From: Elusimicrobiota bacterium
Lineage (GTDB): Bacteria; Elusimicrobiota; Elusimicrobia; Elusimicrobiales; Elusimicrobiaceae
Length of the DNA: 27,131 nucleotides
NCBI GenBank assembly: GCA_023393825.1
Contig: JAEXBW010000020.1
Coordinates: forward strand, 1-27,131
Direction: 5' to 3'
The position numbers were made by a program, and so were the translations under genes. Under the pieces are notes generated by a model, which had not been told where the DNA came from, made no database searches, and worked only from the letters and a program-made list of their open reading frames with translations. How positions within the stretch are numbered: the first letter of the stretch is position 1; every line of letters starts with the position of its first letter. Of this stretch, positions 1 through 7,641 are shown piece after piece.

Positions 1-502
1 CCTCCGCGCCGATGCCGAACATAAGCGCAATGCCTGCGCTGCGGTCATCAGTGCCTTTAGTATTGTTTTCCGCCGCCCAAGTTTTTAAATAATCCGCACC
101 TATGCCGACGGGGATATAAAGCCGTAAAGGGCTTTGCGGCATAATTTGCGCTTTTGCGTAAAACATTGCGGTTGTATGTTCCGCGCTGCCGTAATATTTT
201 TTACCGCCGCTCATCATCGCAGAACCTTTGCCGTTATCGCTGTATGTTACTTCTGCCCCAAGCGCCAAGTGCGGCGTTATATATTGCGTCGCAGTCATAC
301 CCAAAACCGCGCCGCTTCCGCCAAACTCCAAACTCTCTCCCGCAAAATTTCCATCTGGCGAAAAGTAAGAAACACCACCCATAATATTAAGTTCGCTCTG
401 CCCCGCGTTAATGCCGTAAAGCATAGGGCCAAAAAGCCCCGCATTAGCAAGCGGGGTAACGGATAAAAACAGAAAAGCAAAAATATATTTACGCGTTTTC
501 AT
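1..502 (-). CDS. Outer-membrane beta-barrel protein, N-terminal part (cut by window edge)
   Basis: This reading frame stays open from an ATG at 502 to the left edge of the window, giving about 167 residues and no stop. It begins MKTRKYIFAFLFLSVTPLANA, a signal peptide with a basic start, a hydrophobic core and an ANA/G cleavage site near residue 21. The mature part alternates Gly and aromatic residues in short strand-like runs (for example SELNIMGGVSYFS and LALGAEVTYS), as in outer-membrane barrels. The ATG lies inside the 3' end of mazG (overlap ATGAAAACGCGTAA, 14 nt), so it is probably translated by coupling to mazG. Because the end is missing, the family cannot be fixed; a porin-like or OmpA-barrel-type protein is likely. 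I infer export to the outer membrane from the signal peptide and strand pattern only. Confidence 0.8.
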   Translation of the reverse strand, partial: MKTRKYIFAFLFLSVTPLANAGLFGPMLYGINAGQSELNIMGGVSYFSPDGNFAGESLEFGGSGAVLGMTATQYITPHLALGAEVTYSDNGKGSAMMSGGKKYYGSAEHTTAMFYAKAQIMPQSPLRLYIPVGIGADYLKTWAAENNTKGTDDRSAGIALMFGIGAE

Positions 503-935
503 TTTTCTTTTTTGCTTCGGCTTTTTGCGCTTTAAGCAGTTTTTCCTGCCGCTTTATTTCTTTCCATTGCGCTAAAGCTTCCTCTGGCGTTGCGGCCTTT
601 GCCCCGCCAAAAACGTGCGGGTGGCGGCGCAGTAATTTTTGGTTTAAACCGTCAATAACTTCTTTTATTGTAAAGCGGTTTTGCTCCTGCGCTATTGCGG
701 CGTGGAATACAACCTGCAACAAAAGGTCGCCAAGTTCTTCCTGCAAATTTTCGTCGTCTTTATTTTCTATGGCGGTTATAACTTCCTGCGATTCTTCTCT
801 AAGGCATTTAATAAGCGTTTCGTGCGTCTGCGCTTTATCCCATTTGCAGCCTTCTGGTCCTCTTAATTTTGTAAGTATACCCAAAAGTTCATTAAAAAGT
901 TCCGCCGCGTCTTTTTGCTTTATTTCACTTTGCAT
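489..935 (-). CDS. mazG: MazG-family nucleoside triphosphate pyrophosphohydrolase
   Basis: A 148-residue, single-domain all-alpha NTP pyrophosphatase. The family hydrolyses (d)NTPs to NMP and pyrophosphate in the cytoplasm, clearing aberrant nucleotides. The MazG signature is complete: GCKWDKAQTHETL (residues 29-41), then Mg-binding E47-E48-x2-E51 and E67-x2-D70, followed by LLLQVVFHA and RRHPHVFG (83-90). E. coli MazG has two such domains; this one has only one plus a Lys/Ala/Glu-rich tail. It is the middle gene of a coupled trio: its start overlaps the end of the metallophosphatase by 16 nt, and its stop overlaps the start of the outer-membrane protein gene by 14 nt. Function is confident; physiological substrate is not. 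Confidence 0.93.
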   Translation of the reverse strand: MQSEIKQKDAAELFNELLGILTKLRGPEGCKWDKAQTHETLIKCLREESQEVITAIENKDDENLQEELGDLLLQVVFHAAIAQEQNRFTIKEVIDGLNQKLLRRHPHVFGGAKAATPEEALAQWKEIKRQEKLLKAQKAEAKKKNENA

Positions 936-1720
936 ATTGTTACCTTCTTTGGGCTTTTTATTTTAAGATATTCAAAGTCGCCCTCAAAAACTTTGGACAT
1001 ACCCACATCTATGGCTATAATTTTTCCGTCGTCGCTGTGCGATATATTAGGTACGGTGGTGTGGCCTATTATTTGCTTAAACGGGCATAGCGCATGGTTG
1101 TGAATGATGGAGGAAATATCCTCCCAAAAAATTCCGCCGAAGCGTTCGCTTCCGCCGCGGATATAACTTACATTAAAAATAGGGTGATGATAATTAGAGG
1201 TTTTTGCCGCCTCTTTAAAAACTTTATTAATGTGCTTTGCAAAGGCCGTCGGGCTGGGCTTGCCTTTAGGGGCCACTTCTTTTTTTAGCGCCGCAAATAA
1301 ATTATCGCAAACGCCAGCGTGCGTAAACAAAAAACCCCTTGCGCTATATGCCGCGCAAAGCCTGCCGTGTTCAATGCCGCGCAATAACTTTTGGCGGAAA
1401 GGCTCTATCTGAAAGTAAGGAAGGGAGGTTATAAAATAATTCTTTCTTAAAATTTCCAACTCGTGATTGCCGATAAGCCTTATAATATCCCCGCCGTCGG
1501 CGCGCGCCTGTATTTGCAACACGTCTAAAAGCCTGTCTATGTGCAGCGGGTCCGAACCTCTGTCCAAAATATCGCCCATCTGTATAAGAATTGTTTTTCC
1601 GCCAGTCCAAGTAAGTTCGGGGTTCATAAGGCCTGCGTGTATTAGAACTGCGGCGAAAGAATGATACTCTCCGTGCGCGTCTCCGATGGCTATTATGGGA
1701 CGGGGGGCATGCTTGTTCAT
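920..1720 (-). CDS. Calcineurin-like metallophosphatase (PPP / ApaH-like)
   Basis: A 266-residue metal-dependent phosphoesterase. The dinuclear-metal motifs appear in the canonical order: GDAHG (D14, H16), GDILDRG (D50, D53, R54), GNHE (N85, H86, E87), a later histidine in FTHAG (H134) and IGHTTV (H220). This arrangement is that of the PPP-type group, which includes bacterial serine/threonine phosphatases and diadenosine tetraphosphatase ApaH; the sequence alone does not choose between protein and nucleotide substrates. It leads a coupled trio with mazG (16-nt overlap), which favours a nucleotide clean-up role by context (inference). No Shine-Dalgarno is visible before the ATG; an extended -10 (TGGTATAAT) ends 6 nt upstream, so the message may be leaderless. 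Confidence 0.88.
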   Translation of the reverse strand: MNKHAPRPIIAIGDAHGEYHSFAAVLIHAGLMNPELTWTGGKTILIQMGDILDRGSDPLHIDRLLDVLQIQARADGGDIIRLIGNHELEILRKNYFITSLPYFQIEPFRQKLLRGIEHGRLCAAYSARGFLFTHAGVCDNLFAALKKEVAPKGKPSPTAFAKHINKVFKEAAKTSNYHHPIFNVSYIRGGSERFGGIFWEDISSIIHNHALCPFKQIIGHTTVPNISHSDDGKIIAIDVGMSKVFEGDFEYLKIKSPKKVTICKVK

Positions 1721-1762
1721 ATTTTAATTATACCAATGTAAATACTATAATAACAGTATACC
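1721..1762. promoter_or_regulatory. 42-bp divergent promoter region
   Basis: This gap separates the divergent metallophosphatase and GlcD-GlcE genes. On the minus strand an extended -10, TGGTATAAT (hexamer at 1727-1732), ends 6 nt before the ATG at 1720. On the plus strand a perfect TATAAT (1746-1751) ends 11 nt before the GTG at 1763. The -35 candidates are weak (minus TGTTAT, plus TTTAAT). Neither start has a Shine-Dalgarno-like purine run. Promoter assignments are from pattern only. Confidence 0.5.
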
Positions 1763-3766
1763 GTGAATAACAATAATAAATTTTTGCCGGCGCAAAACGA
1801 AATAACAAAACTCCTCGGGCGGAGTAATGTTCTTTGCGACGAAGCAGCCCTAGCCCTTAACAGTTTTGACGGCAGTCCCGTCAAAATACGGCCCGATGCC
1901 GTTTTAAATATTCCAAACGCGGCAGTTCTGCCCGACGTTATAAAAATATTAAATAAATTTAATGTCCCCTTTGTTCCCAGAACGGCGGCCACCAACCACG
2001 ACGGCGGCTGCGTTGCCGTTAAAGGCGGATGTATCTTAAATCTTTCCGCTTTGGATAAAATAATTTTAATTGATACAAAACAAAAATATGCCGTAGTGGA
2101 ATGCGGCGTTATCAATAAACATTTGCAGGACGCTTTGGAGCCGCTCGGCTTCTTTTACGCGCCCGACCCTGCCAGTCAGGCTTTTTGCACTATCGGCGGC
2201 AATGCGGCCTTAAACGCGGGCGGCCCAAAAACTTTAAAATACGGCGCAACCGCAGCAAATATCTTAAAAGCGCAATTTATTACGCCCGACGGGGAAACCC
2301 TGTTGTTGGATAGGTCTGCTGGCGGGCCTGATTTGCTTTCTCTTTTGGTAAAGAGTGAGGGAACTTTAGGCGTTATAACAAAACTTTGGGTTAAAATTAC
2401 GCCAAAACAACCTGCGCTTAAAACCGTTCTTGCGTATTTTCCCACCCTTAAAGACACAATGCAAACCGTAAAGCAAATTACTGCCGCAGGCATTTTGCCC
2501 AGCGCGCTTGAGGCTATGGATAAAACAACTATGGACGTTACGCAAACCGCCTACCCGCAGGGTATGCAGGCTATGCTGATAGTGGAAACGGACGGCAAAA
2601 AACAAACTGTGGAAAAAGAAGCCAAACAGATTGTGGAAATATGTCTTAAAAATAATGCCATTAAGGCGGAAAGCTCTTCTAAGGAAGATGAGCGGGCTAA
2701 ACTGTGGAGCCAGCGCAAAGGCGCGGCGTCCTCTTTGGCTAAACTTGCGCCCAATTTAGTTTCTTTAGACGGCACCGTGCCGCGCGCAAACTTGCCAGAA
2801 GCGATAGAAAGCGTGCGCGCGGTGTTTGAAAAATACGGCGTTCGCGGCGGTATGGTATTCCACGCGGGCGACGGTAATATGCACCCCAATATAGTTTTTG
2901 ACGAAAGGAATTTATTTGAAACCGCACAGGTAAAAAAAGCTATTAAAGAAATTAATGCGGCAGCAGTCGCCGCAGGCGGCACTATCAGCGGGGAACACGG
3001 CATCGGCGTGGAAAAGCGCGCCGCAATGACGCTTATGTTTGAAGCACCCGCCTTGGATTTATTTAAAAAAATAAAAATGGAATTTGACCCTAAAAACATT
3101 TCCAATCCCGATAAAATTTTACCCGTAGCCAGCCAAAGCCGCCTTAGCGCAACCTTGCCTACAGACGGCGAAACGCTTAAAATTATAGAGCGCGTAAAAC
3201 AGGCTTACGGCGCAAAAACTCCGCTTAATATAGTCGGCCTTAAAACAAAGTTCCGCCCTAAAACTGGTGAAAATTTAGACCTTTCCAAACTAAATAAAAT
3301 AACGGAAATTGACGCGGAAAACCTTTTGCTTACCGTGCAGGCGGGCGTAAGCGTTAAGGCCGCTGCGGACGAGCTGCTTAAGCATAATATGTATCTGCCG
3401 TTTCAATCCTGCAAAGGCAGTATGGGCGGCGTTTACGCAAGCAAAATATTTGAAGATATGGCGGACTATATAACCGCTTTAGAATTTGTTTTGCCAGATG
3501 GTACATTTATCCGCCTTGGCGGTAAATATATAAAAAATGCCGCAGGGTACGATATTATAAGATTCTTAAGCGGCAGCCAGGGTTTTTACGCCGCAATTAC
3601 CGCACTTACCATAAGAGTATTTACGCTAAAACCCGCCGCGCGCCCGCAAAGGGATCTTGCAGAATTTATACCCGCAAAAGAGCATTTGCGGCTTAAAAAA
3701 GTTTTTGACGCGCACAATATTTTTAATAAGTTTATGATAAGGGAAGAAGACAATGGCGCACGATAA
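1763..3766 (+). CDS. glcD: GlcD-GlcE fusion FAD-linked 2-hydroxyacid oxidase
   Basis: A 667-residue fusion. Residues 1 to about 460 are a full GlcD/FAD-linked oxidase subunit: a PCMH-type FAD-binding part (CTIGGNAALNAGG, then SEGTLGVITKLWVKI) and an oxidase C-terminal part with HAGDGNMHP and GTISGEHGIG, the active-site histidine regions of the family. From about 465 a second, shorter FAD-binding half resembles GlcE: NLLLTVQAGVSVKAAADEL, then KYIKNAAGYDIIRFLSGSQG and a terminal ITALTIRVF strand. In E. coli these are separate subunits of glycolate oxidase; related enzymes take D-lactate. The substrate is unknown here. The start is GTG with no Shine-Dalgarno site, chosen because homology begins soon after. 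The stop overlaps the next gene by 14 nt. In a fermenter the electron acceptor could be a ferredoxin or flavoprotein (speculation). Confidence 0.87.
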   Translation: MNNNNKFLPAQNEITKLLGRSNVLCDEAALALNSFDGSPVKIRPDAVLNIPNAAVLPDVIKILNKFNVPFVPRTAATNHDGGCVAVKGGCILNLSALDKIILIDTKQKYAVVECGVINKHLQDALEPLGFFYAPDPASQAFCTIGGNAALNAGGPKTLKYGATAANILKAQFITPDGETLLLDRSAGGPDLLSLLVKSEGTLGVITKLWVKITPKQPALKTVLAYFPTLKDTMQTVKQITAAGILPSALEAMDKTTMDVTQTAYPQGMQAMLIVETDGKKQTVEKEAKQIVEICLKNNAIKAESSSKEDERAKLWSQRKGAASSLAKLAPNLVSLDGTVPRANLPEAIESVRAVFEKYGVRGGMVFHAGDGNMHPNIVFDERNLFETAQVKKAIKEINAAAVAAGGTISGEHGIGVEKRAAMTLMFEAPALDLFKKIKMEFDPKNISNPDKILPVASQSRLSATLPTDGETLKIIERVKQAYGAKTPLNIVGLKTKFRPKTGENLDLSKLNKITEIDAENLLLTVQAGVSVKAAADELLKHNMYLPFQSCKGSMGGVYASKIFEDMADYITALEFVLPDGTFIRLGGKYIKNAAGYDIIRFLSGSQGFYAAITALTIRVFTLKPAARPQRDLAEFIPAKEHLRLKKVFDAHNIFNKFMIREEDNGAR

Positions 3767-4934
3767 TCTTTATAAAAATTTTACTCCCGCTTCCCTTTTT
3801 AAGGAAAGCCAAAAACATTTACACTCAAGCTGCTTTTTTACTCCGCACAGCGGCAAAAGTGATATTTACAATGCTGCGTGCCTTTGCAATCGCTGCGGCG
3901 CGTGCGCGCAATATTGCCCGTCTTACAAAGCTTTATCTGCGGAACTTTATTCCCCGCGCGGGCGCAACCAACTTGCCAGATTGGTGTTGGAGAGAAAGCT
4001 AAGCCTTACCCAAGACGCGGAGGCAATAAAACGCAGCGTAACTTCCTGCATAATGTGCGGGCAGTGCAGCGCGCTTTGCCCCGTAAACGCGCCTTCCGCC
4101 GCGCTGATGACGGAACTTAAAACAGCTTTAAAAACATTTCCCGCCGCGCGCTTTTCCACGGTTTTCTTTGCAAAATATCCGCAACTTTATTTTGCTTTTA
4201 AAAATATAAAGCACCGTATTGCCCCGCAGGAAAACCCAAAAGCGCTTTATTTGCCTTCTGCCCTCGGTTTGGAATCAGCAAAGCAGGCTTTAAATATTAT
4301 CGGCCAAAATTTTGGCGCGGCCGCGGTAATTAAAAGCGGGCTTTTGCTGGCAGAGGCTTCCCTGACGGCACCCGCCGACATAACGGCAACTATCCTTAAA
4401 AATATAAAAGCGGAATATGACCGCCTTTGCGCGGGCCAAGCGCTGCCGCTTATTGTTGATAATATAGAAGATTACCGCCTGCTTAAACAGGCTTTCCGTT
4501 ACGGCGTTGAAGATTTTATATCAGCCGATAAAATAATATTTATATCAGAATTGCTAAAAAAAGGACAAAAAATAAAAGCGGAGGATATAAAAGGTAAAAC
4601 GGTGCTTGTGCAAAATAATAATTTATTTTTTGACGCTGACGCTTTGCCCGCCCGCTTTGCGGAATTTTTGCATTGCGCCAAGGCGGATTTTTTAGTAAAG
4701 TTTAATCCGCAAGGGCCTCACAGCACGGGCTTGTTTTCTTACCGTGCAAGAATAAGCGGCGCGCAAGAGATTAAAAGGCAGTTAGCCTTTGAAATTGCAG
4801 CGCAACAGGCGGATATATTTGTTGTTTTTTCTGCCGCGGATAAAAGGTTTTACGAACAGCTTTTAAAACATTTTTATCCATACACCAAGGTTATGCACAT
4901 TACGCAGGCAACAGGGTTTTTTTATGACAGATAA
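3753..4934 (+). CDS. GlcF-like Fe-S oxidoreductase subunit without CCG domains
   Basis: A 393-residue protein with a ferredoxin-like N-terminal part bearing two 4Fe-4S motifs, CNRCGACAQYCP and CIMCGQCSALCP. Spacing and position fit the Fe-S subunit of glycolate/lactate oxidases (GlcF/LutA group), which passes electrons from the flavin subunit. Oddly, the C-terminal 270 residues contain only two isolated cysteines (in RLCAGQ and LHCAKA) and no Cys-Cys-Gly motif, whereas typical GlcF has two CCG domains holding another cofactor. The length is near normal, so the domain has diverged or been replaced rather than deleted. The start ATG lies within the end of the oxidase gene (14-nt overlap) after a GGGAAGAAG purine run, and its stop overlaps the next gene by 11 nt, so the three are probably coupled. 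Partner assignment is strong; exact redox role is inference. Confidence 0.82.
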   Translation: MAHDNLYKNFTPASLFKESQKHLHSSCFFTPHSGKSDIYNAACLCNRCGACAQYCPSYKALSAELYSPRGRNQLARLVLERKLSLTQDAEAIKRSVTSCIMCGQCSALCPVNAPSAALMTELKTALKTFPAARFSTVFFAKYPQLYFAFKNIKHRIAPQENPKALYLPSALGLESAKQALNIIGQNFGAAAVIKSGLLLAEASLTAPADITATILKNIKAEYDRLCAGQALPLIVDNIEDYRLLKQAFRYGVEDFISADKIIFISELLKKGQKIKAEDIKGKTVLVQNNNLFFDADALPARFAEFLHCAKADFLVKFNPQGPHSTGLFSYRARISGAQEIKRQLAFEIAAQQADIFVVFSAADKRFYEQLLKHFYPYTKVMHITQATGFFYDR

Positions 4935-6048
4935 AGAAAAAGAGGAATTGCACGCTCAAGAAAAGCTTAATTTGATGGTAGAGTTCGGCAAGCAGCTGGC
5001 AAGCGAAACGCGGCTGGATAAATTGCTGGAACTTATCGCCTCCAGAATACAGCGCATTATAGGGGCAAAGCGTTGTTTTATCTTTATTAAGGACGAGAAA
5101 CGCGGCGAATTTTGGTCTAAAATAGCCAGCGGCAAAGGCCTTAAATATACCGAAGTCCACCTGCCCATAAACGGCAACAGCATTCCCGCGCTTGTTGCAA
5201 AAACAGGCCACACCGTAAATATGCCCGACGCTTACGAAGACGCCCGCTTTTCCAGAGAATTAGATTTAATTACGGGCTTTAAAACAAGCTCGCTTTTGGC
5301 AGTTCCGCTTAAAGATAAAGAAGGCAAACTTTTGGGTATTTTCCAGCTTAATAACAAAACCGATAATACTCCTTTTGATAAGAAAGACGAAGGCCTTTTA
5401 AAGCTGCTGGCCAGCCTTGCCAGCGGTAATATAGAAATAGCGACGCTTTACGAAGAAGTACAACTTTCCAACTTAGAAACAATTTACCGTCTGGCCATTA
5501 CCGCCGAGTACAGGGACCAGTATGATACCAGAACCCACCTTTTAAATATAAGCCGCATTTGCGGGTTGCTCGCAACCGCGCTTGGCTTTGCGCAGAAAGA
5601 TGCCGACACTATAAGAAACGCCAGCCTGCTCCATGATATCGGCAAGGTGGCTATACCTGACCATATCCTTCTAAAACCCGGCAAGCTTACGCCGGAAGAA
5701 TATACAAAGATGAAAACGCACACAATTTACGGCGGCAGAATTTTGGAAGGCGCAAAATCTAAATTACTGGAAACCGCTTATAAAATGAGCCTGTTCCACC
5801 ACGAAAAGTTTGACGGCACCGGCTACCCTCACGGTTTAAGCGGGCAGGAAATACCCGTAGAGGCGCGCATCCTTGCCGTGGCAGACGTGTTTGACGCGCT
5901 TTGCATGAAGCGTGTTTATAAAGACGCGTGGGATATACAATCCGCCTACAAATACATAACCGAACATTCGGGAACGGAGTTTGACCCCGCCGTCGTTACC
6001 GCCTTTAAGGAAACTTACGGCGAGATTGAAGCCTTTTATAATAAATAA
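4924..6048 (+). CDS. GAF domain / HD-GYP phosphodiesterase signalling protein
   Basis: A 374-residue cytoplasmic protein. Residues about 17-175 form a GAF sensor domain (ELIASRIQRIIGAKRCFIF, then SSLLAVPLKDKEGKLLGIFQLNN). Residues about 185-370 form an HD-GYP domain. Its metal ligands are all present: E195, H205, H237-D238 in LLHDIGK, H266, H292-H293 in HHEKFDGTGYP and D321 in ADVFDAL; the GYP motif itself is intact. HD-GYP proteins usually hydrolyse c-di-GMP, and some prefer cGAMP-type dinucleotides. There is no transmembrane segment or receiver domain, so the GAF domain is the likely input. The start overlaps the GlcF-like gene by 11 nt, which implies coupled expression with the oxidase; whether it senses that metabolism is inference. 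Confidence 0.92.
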   Translation: MTDKEKEELHAQEKLNLMVEFGKQLASETRLDKLLELIASRIQRIIGAKRCFIFIKDEKRGEFWSKIASGKGLKYTEVHLPINGNSIPALVAKTGHTVNMPDAYEDARFSRELDLITGFKTSSLLAVPLKDKEGKLLGIFQLNNKTDNTPFDKKDEGLLKLLASLASGNIEIATLYEEVQLSNLETIYRLAITAEYRDQYDTRTHLLNISRICGLLATALGFAQKDADTIRNASLLHDIGKVAIPDHILLKPGKLTPEEYTKMKTHTIYGGRILEGAKSKLLETAYKMSLFHHEKFDGTGYPHGLSGQEIPVEARILAVADVFDALCMKRVYKDAWDIQSAYKYITEHSGTEFDPAVVTAFKETYGEIEAFYNK

Positions 6049-6062
6049 AATTCCTTTCCCGC

Positions 6063-6091
6063 TTGAGCCTTTTGCTAAAAACATATAGAAT
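6063..6091 (+). promoter_or_regulatory. Predicted sigma70-type promoter of the first pilin gene
   Basis: TTGAGC (6063-6068), a 17-nt spacer and TAGAAT (6086-6091, within TATAGAAT). It lies about 46 nt before the pilin start, which is preceded by GGGAG at 6127-6131. Pattern match only. Confidence 0.55.
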
Positions 6092-6137
6092 TAATGTGGA
6101 AGTTAAAATACCGCGCGTATTTTAACGGGAGATTAAA

Positions 6138-6674
6138 ATGTTGAAAAATAAAAAGGGTTTTACTTTAATTGAGCTGATGGTGGTTGTTCTTATCATTGCC
6201 ATACTTGCCGCCATAGCTTTGCCGCAGTACAGAATAGCCGTTGAAAAGACAAGAATAGCAACCAATATTCCTATAATGAAAGCCTTGCACGACGCTATTA
6301 TCCAGTATTACGGCACAAAGGGCGAGTATCCTACAAGCTTCTCTAAACTTTCCGTAACGGTACCCAAAGGCCTTTATAATGTGTCGGGCAAAACGCTTAC
6401 AAAGAGCGATAACAGCTGCATTATAATATTGCAGGACGGCAACACCCCGCCCGCATTGGATTTAACCTGCAAAACTAACGGCGGCGCGCTTAACGATTGG
6501 ATTATGAGCTTTCGGTTTGTAACAATAAGTTCCGCGCAAGGCGGCGGGCTTACCCCCGGGAAAAGATTGTTTAAGGTGCAAACTACCGACGAACACAATA
6601 GAAAATTGTTAAGGCAGGCGGCGCTCTCTTCCGGCTGGAAGGAAGAAGAAAGCTACACCTTTACAATGCCGTAA
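6138..6674 (+). CDS. Type IV pilin-like protein (first copy)
   Basis: A 178-residue prepilin. The short basic leader MLKNKKG is followed by FTLIELMVVVLIIAILAAIA, the class III signal: prepilin peptidase would cut between Gly and Phe, and the Glu at +5 of the mature protein is present. The hydrophobic helix is followed by ALPQYRIAVEKTR and a globular domain with a probable disulfide pair (Cys in NSCIIIL and LTCKTNG). Such proteins build type IV pili, type II secretion pseudopili or competence pili. It stands alone, with its own predicted promoter, a good GGGAG site 6 nt before the ATG, and a strong terminator just after. No assembly gene is nearby, so which machine it serves is open. Its first 80 nt closely resemble those of the pilin at 19837. 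Confidence 0.93.
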   Translation: MLKNKKGFTLIELMVVVLIIAILAAIALPQYRIAVEKTRIATNIPIMKALHDAIIQYYGTKGEYPTSFSKLSVTVPKGLYNVSGKTLTKSDNSCIIILQDGNTPPALDLTCKTNGGALNDWIMSFRFVTISSAQGGGLTPGKRLFKVQTTDEHNRKLLRQAALSSGWKEEESYTFTMP

Positions 6675-6693
6675 ACGTAATTTTAAACAAATA

Positions 6694-6723
6694 AAAAAGC
6701 CCCGTTTTTATGCGGGGCTTTTT
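6694..6723. terminator. Bidirectional Rho-independent terminator
   Basis: Inverted repeat AAAAAGCCCCG (6694-6704) and CGGGGCTTTTT (6713-6723) around an 8-nt loop. A/T runs on both sides make it work for the pilin gene (plus) and for the eight-gene minus-strand operon ending at 6739. Confidence 0.9.
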
Positions 6724-6738
6724 GTTTGGCGTAAAAGC

Positions 6739-7623
6739 TTATAAATATTTTGTAAAGAATTCCGAAAGTCTGTTTTTATATTGCTGGCCTGCAACTTCCG
6801 CAACTTCTGTGTGCGAGGCGTTTGCAACAATCCACAACTGCTTTGGTTCGCCCGCTTTCATATGCAGCTTTCTGGCATCGTGGCGGGGGGCCAAAGAATC
6901 GTCAGCACCGTTAATAATAAACACGGGTTTGCCGTTAAGCTTTTTAATATTGTGTTTGGGGCTGAAGTCCTCTGGATTCATACCAAGGCGTTTGCGCGCA
7001 AAATAAAGCGCCAAAGCCACAAGCGGAAAATACGGCGTACCTTTGTTTACTCTTGCCCAGCGCGCTACCACTTTTTCGTACGAGTAATAGCAGCCTTCCG
7101 CTACCACGCATTTAATGTCGGGGTTATGGGCGGCCTCGTATACGGCAACCGCCGCGCCCATAGAAAGGCCGTAAATTCCTAAATATTTGGTTTCGTTATG
7201 ACGTGTCTGGCGGATGTGGCTGATGGCGGCATTGGCGTCGCGGATTTCAAGGTAGCCTATAGAACTCATACCCTCGCCGCTTTCGCCCGAGCCTCTGAAG
7301 TCAAAATAAAAAAGGTTAAACCCCTGCTCTCTTAAAAATAAAGTGTTTGGCATTATACTGCCTTTGTTCATACCCCAGCCGTGCATAAAAACTATAGTCT
7401 TTTCGCTAAACTGCGGTGCGGGTATAAACCACCCTTTAAGAGTAATACCGTCTTGGTTTTTAAAGATTACATTTTCAAAAGGGACTTTAAATTGGTCGGG
7501 GAAGTTAGCTATCAGGCATCTTTGCGTCTTCCTGTAAATTATTTTATTGCTTTCTTTATAAGCAATAAACACGGCCAAGGCCGCAGTAAAAAGTATGGCA
7601 ACAAGAATCAATATTATCGTCAT
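6739..7623 (-). CDS. Membrane-anchored alpha/beta hydrolase
   Basis: A 294-residue serine hydrolase. Residues 3-21 are a single hydrophobic segment, probably an N-terminal membrane anchor. The fold markers follow: oxyanion-region HGWG (81-84), FRGSGESG, nucleophile elbow GLSMG (S154), acid D242 in NGADDSLAP, and H271 in NASHTE. This arrangement is that of the BEM46/YqkD-like group, whose substrates are mostly unknown. Its start is 18 nt after the nnrD stop, so it is probably the last gene of the minus-strand operon that ends at the 6694-6723 terminator. Catalytic competence is well supported; substrate cannot be named. Confidence 0.87.
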   Translation of the reverse strand: MTIILILVAILFTAALAVFIAYKESNKIIYRKTQRCLIANFPDQFKVPFENVIFKNQDGITLKGWFIPAPQFSEKTIVFMHGWGMNKGSIMPNTLFLREQGFNLFYFDFRGSGESGEGMSSIGYLEIRDANAAISHIRQTRHNETKYLGIYGLSMGAAVAVYEAAHNPDIKCVVAEGCYYSYEKVVARWARVNKGTPYFPLVALALYFARKRLGMNPEDFSPKHNIKKLNGKPVFIINGADDSLAPRHDARKLHMKAGEPKQLWIVANASHTEVAEVAGQQYKNRLSEFFTKYL

Positions 7624-7641
7624 AAGTATATTTTATATTTT

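Noticed and set aside
2551..3105. Minus-strand open frame of 184 codons within the GlcD region
   Set aside because: It is antisense to clear GlcD motifs (HAGDGNMHP, SGEHGIG) and has no family resemblance.
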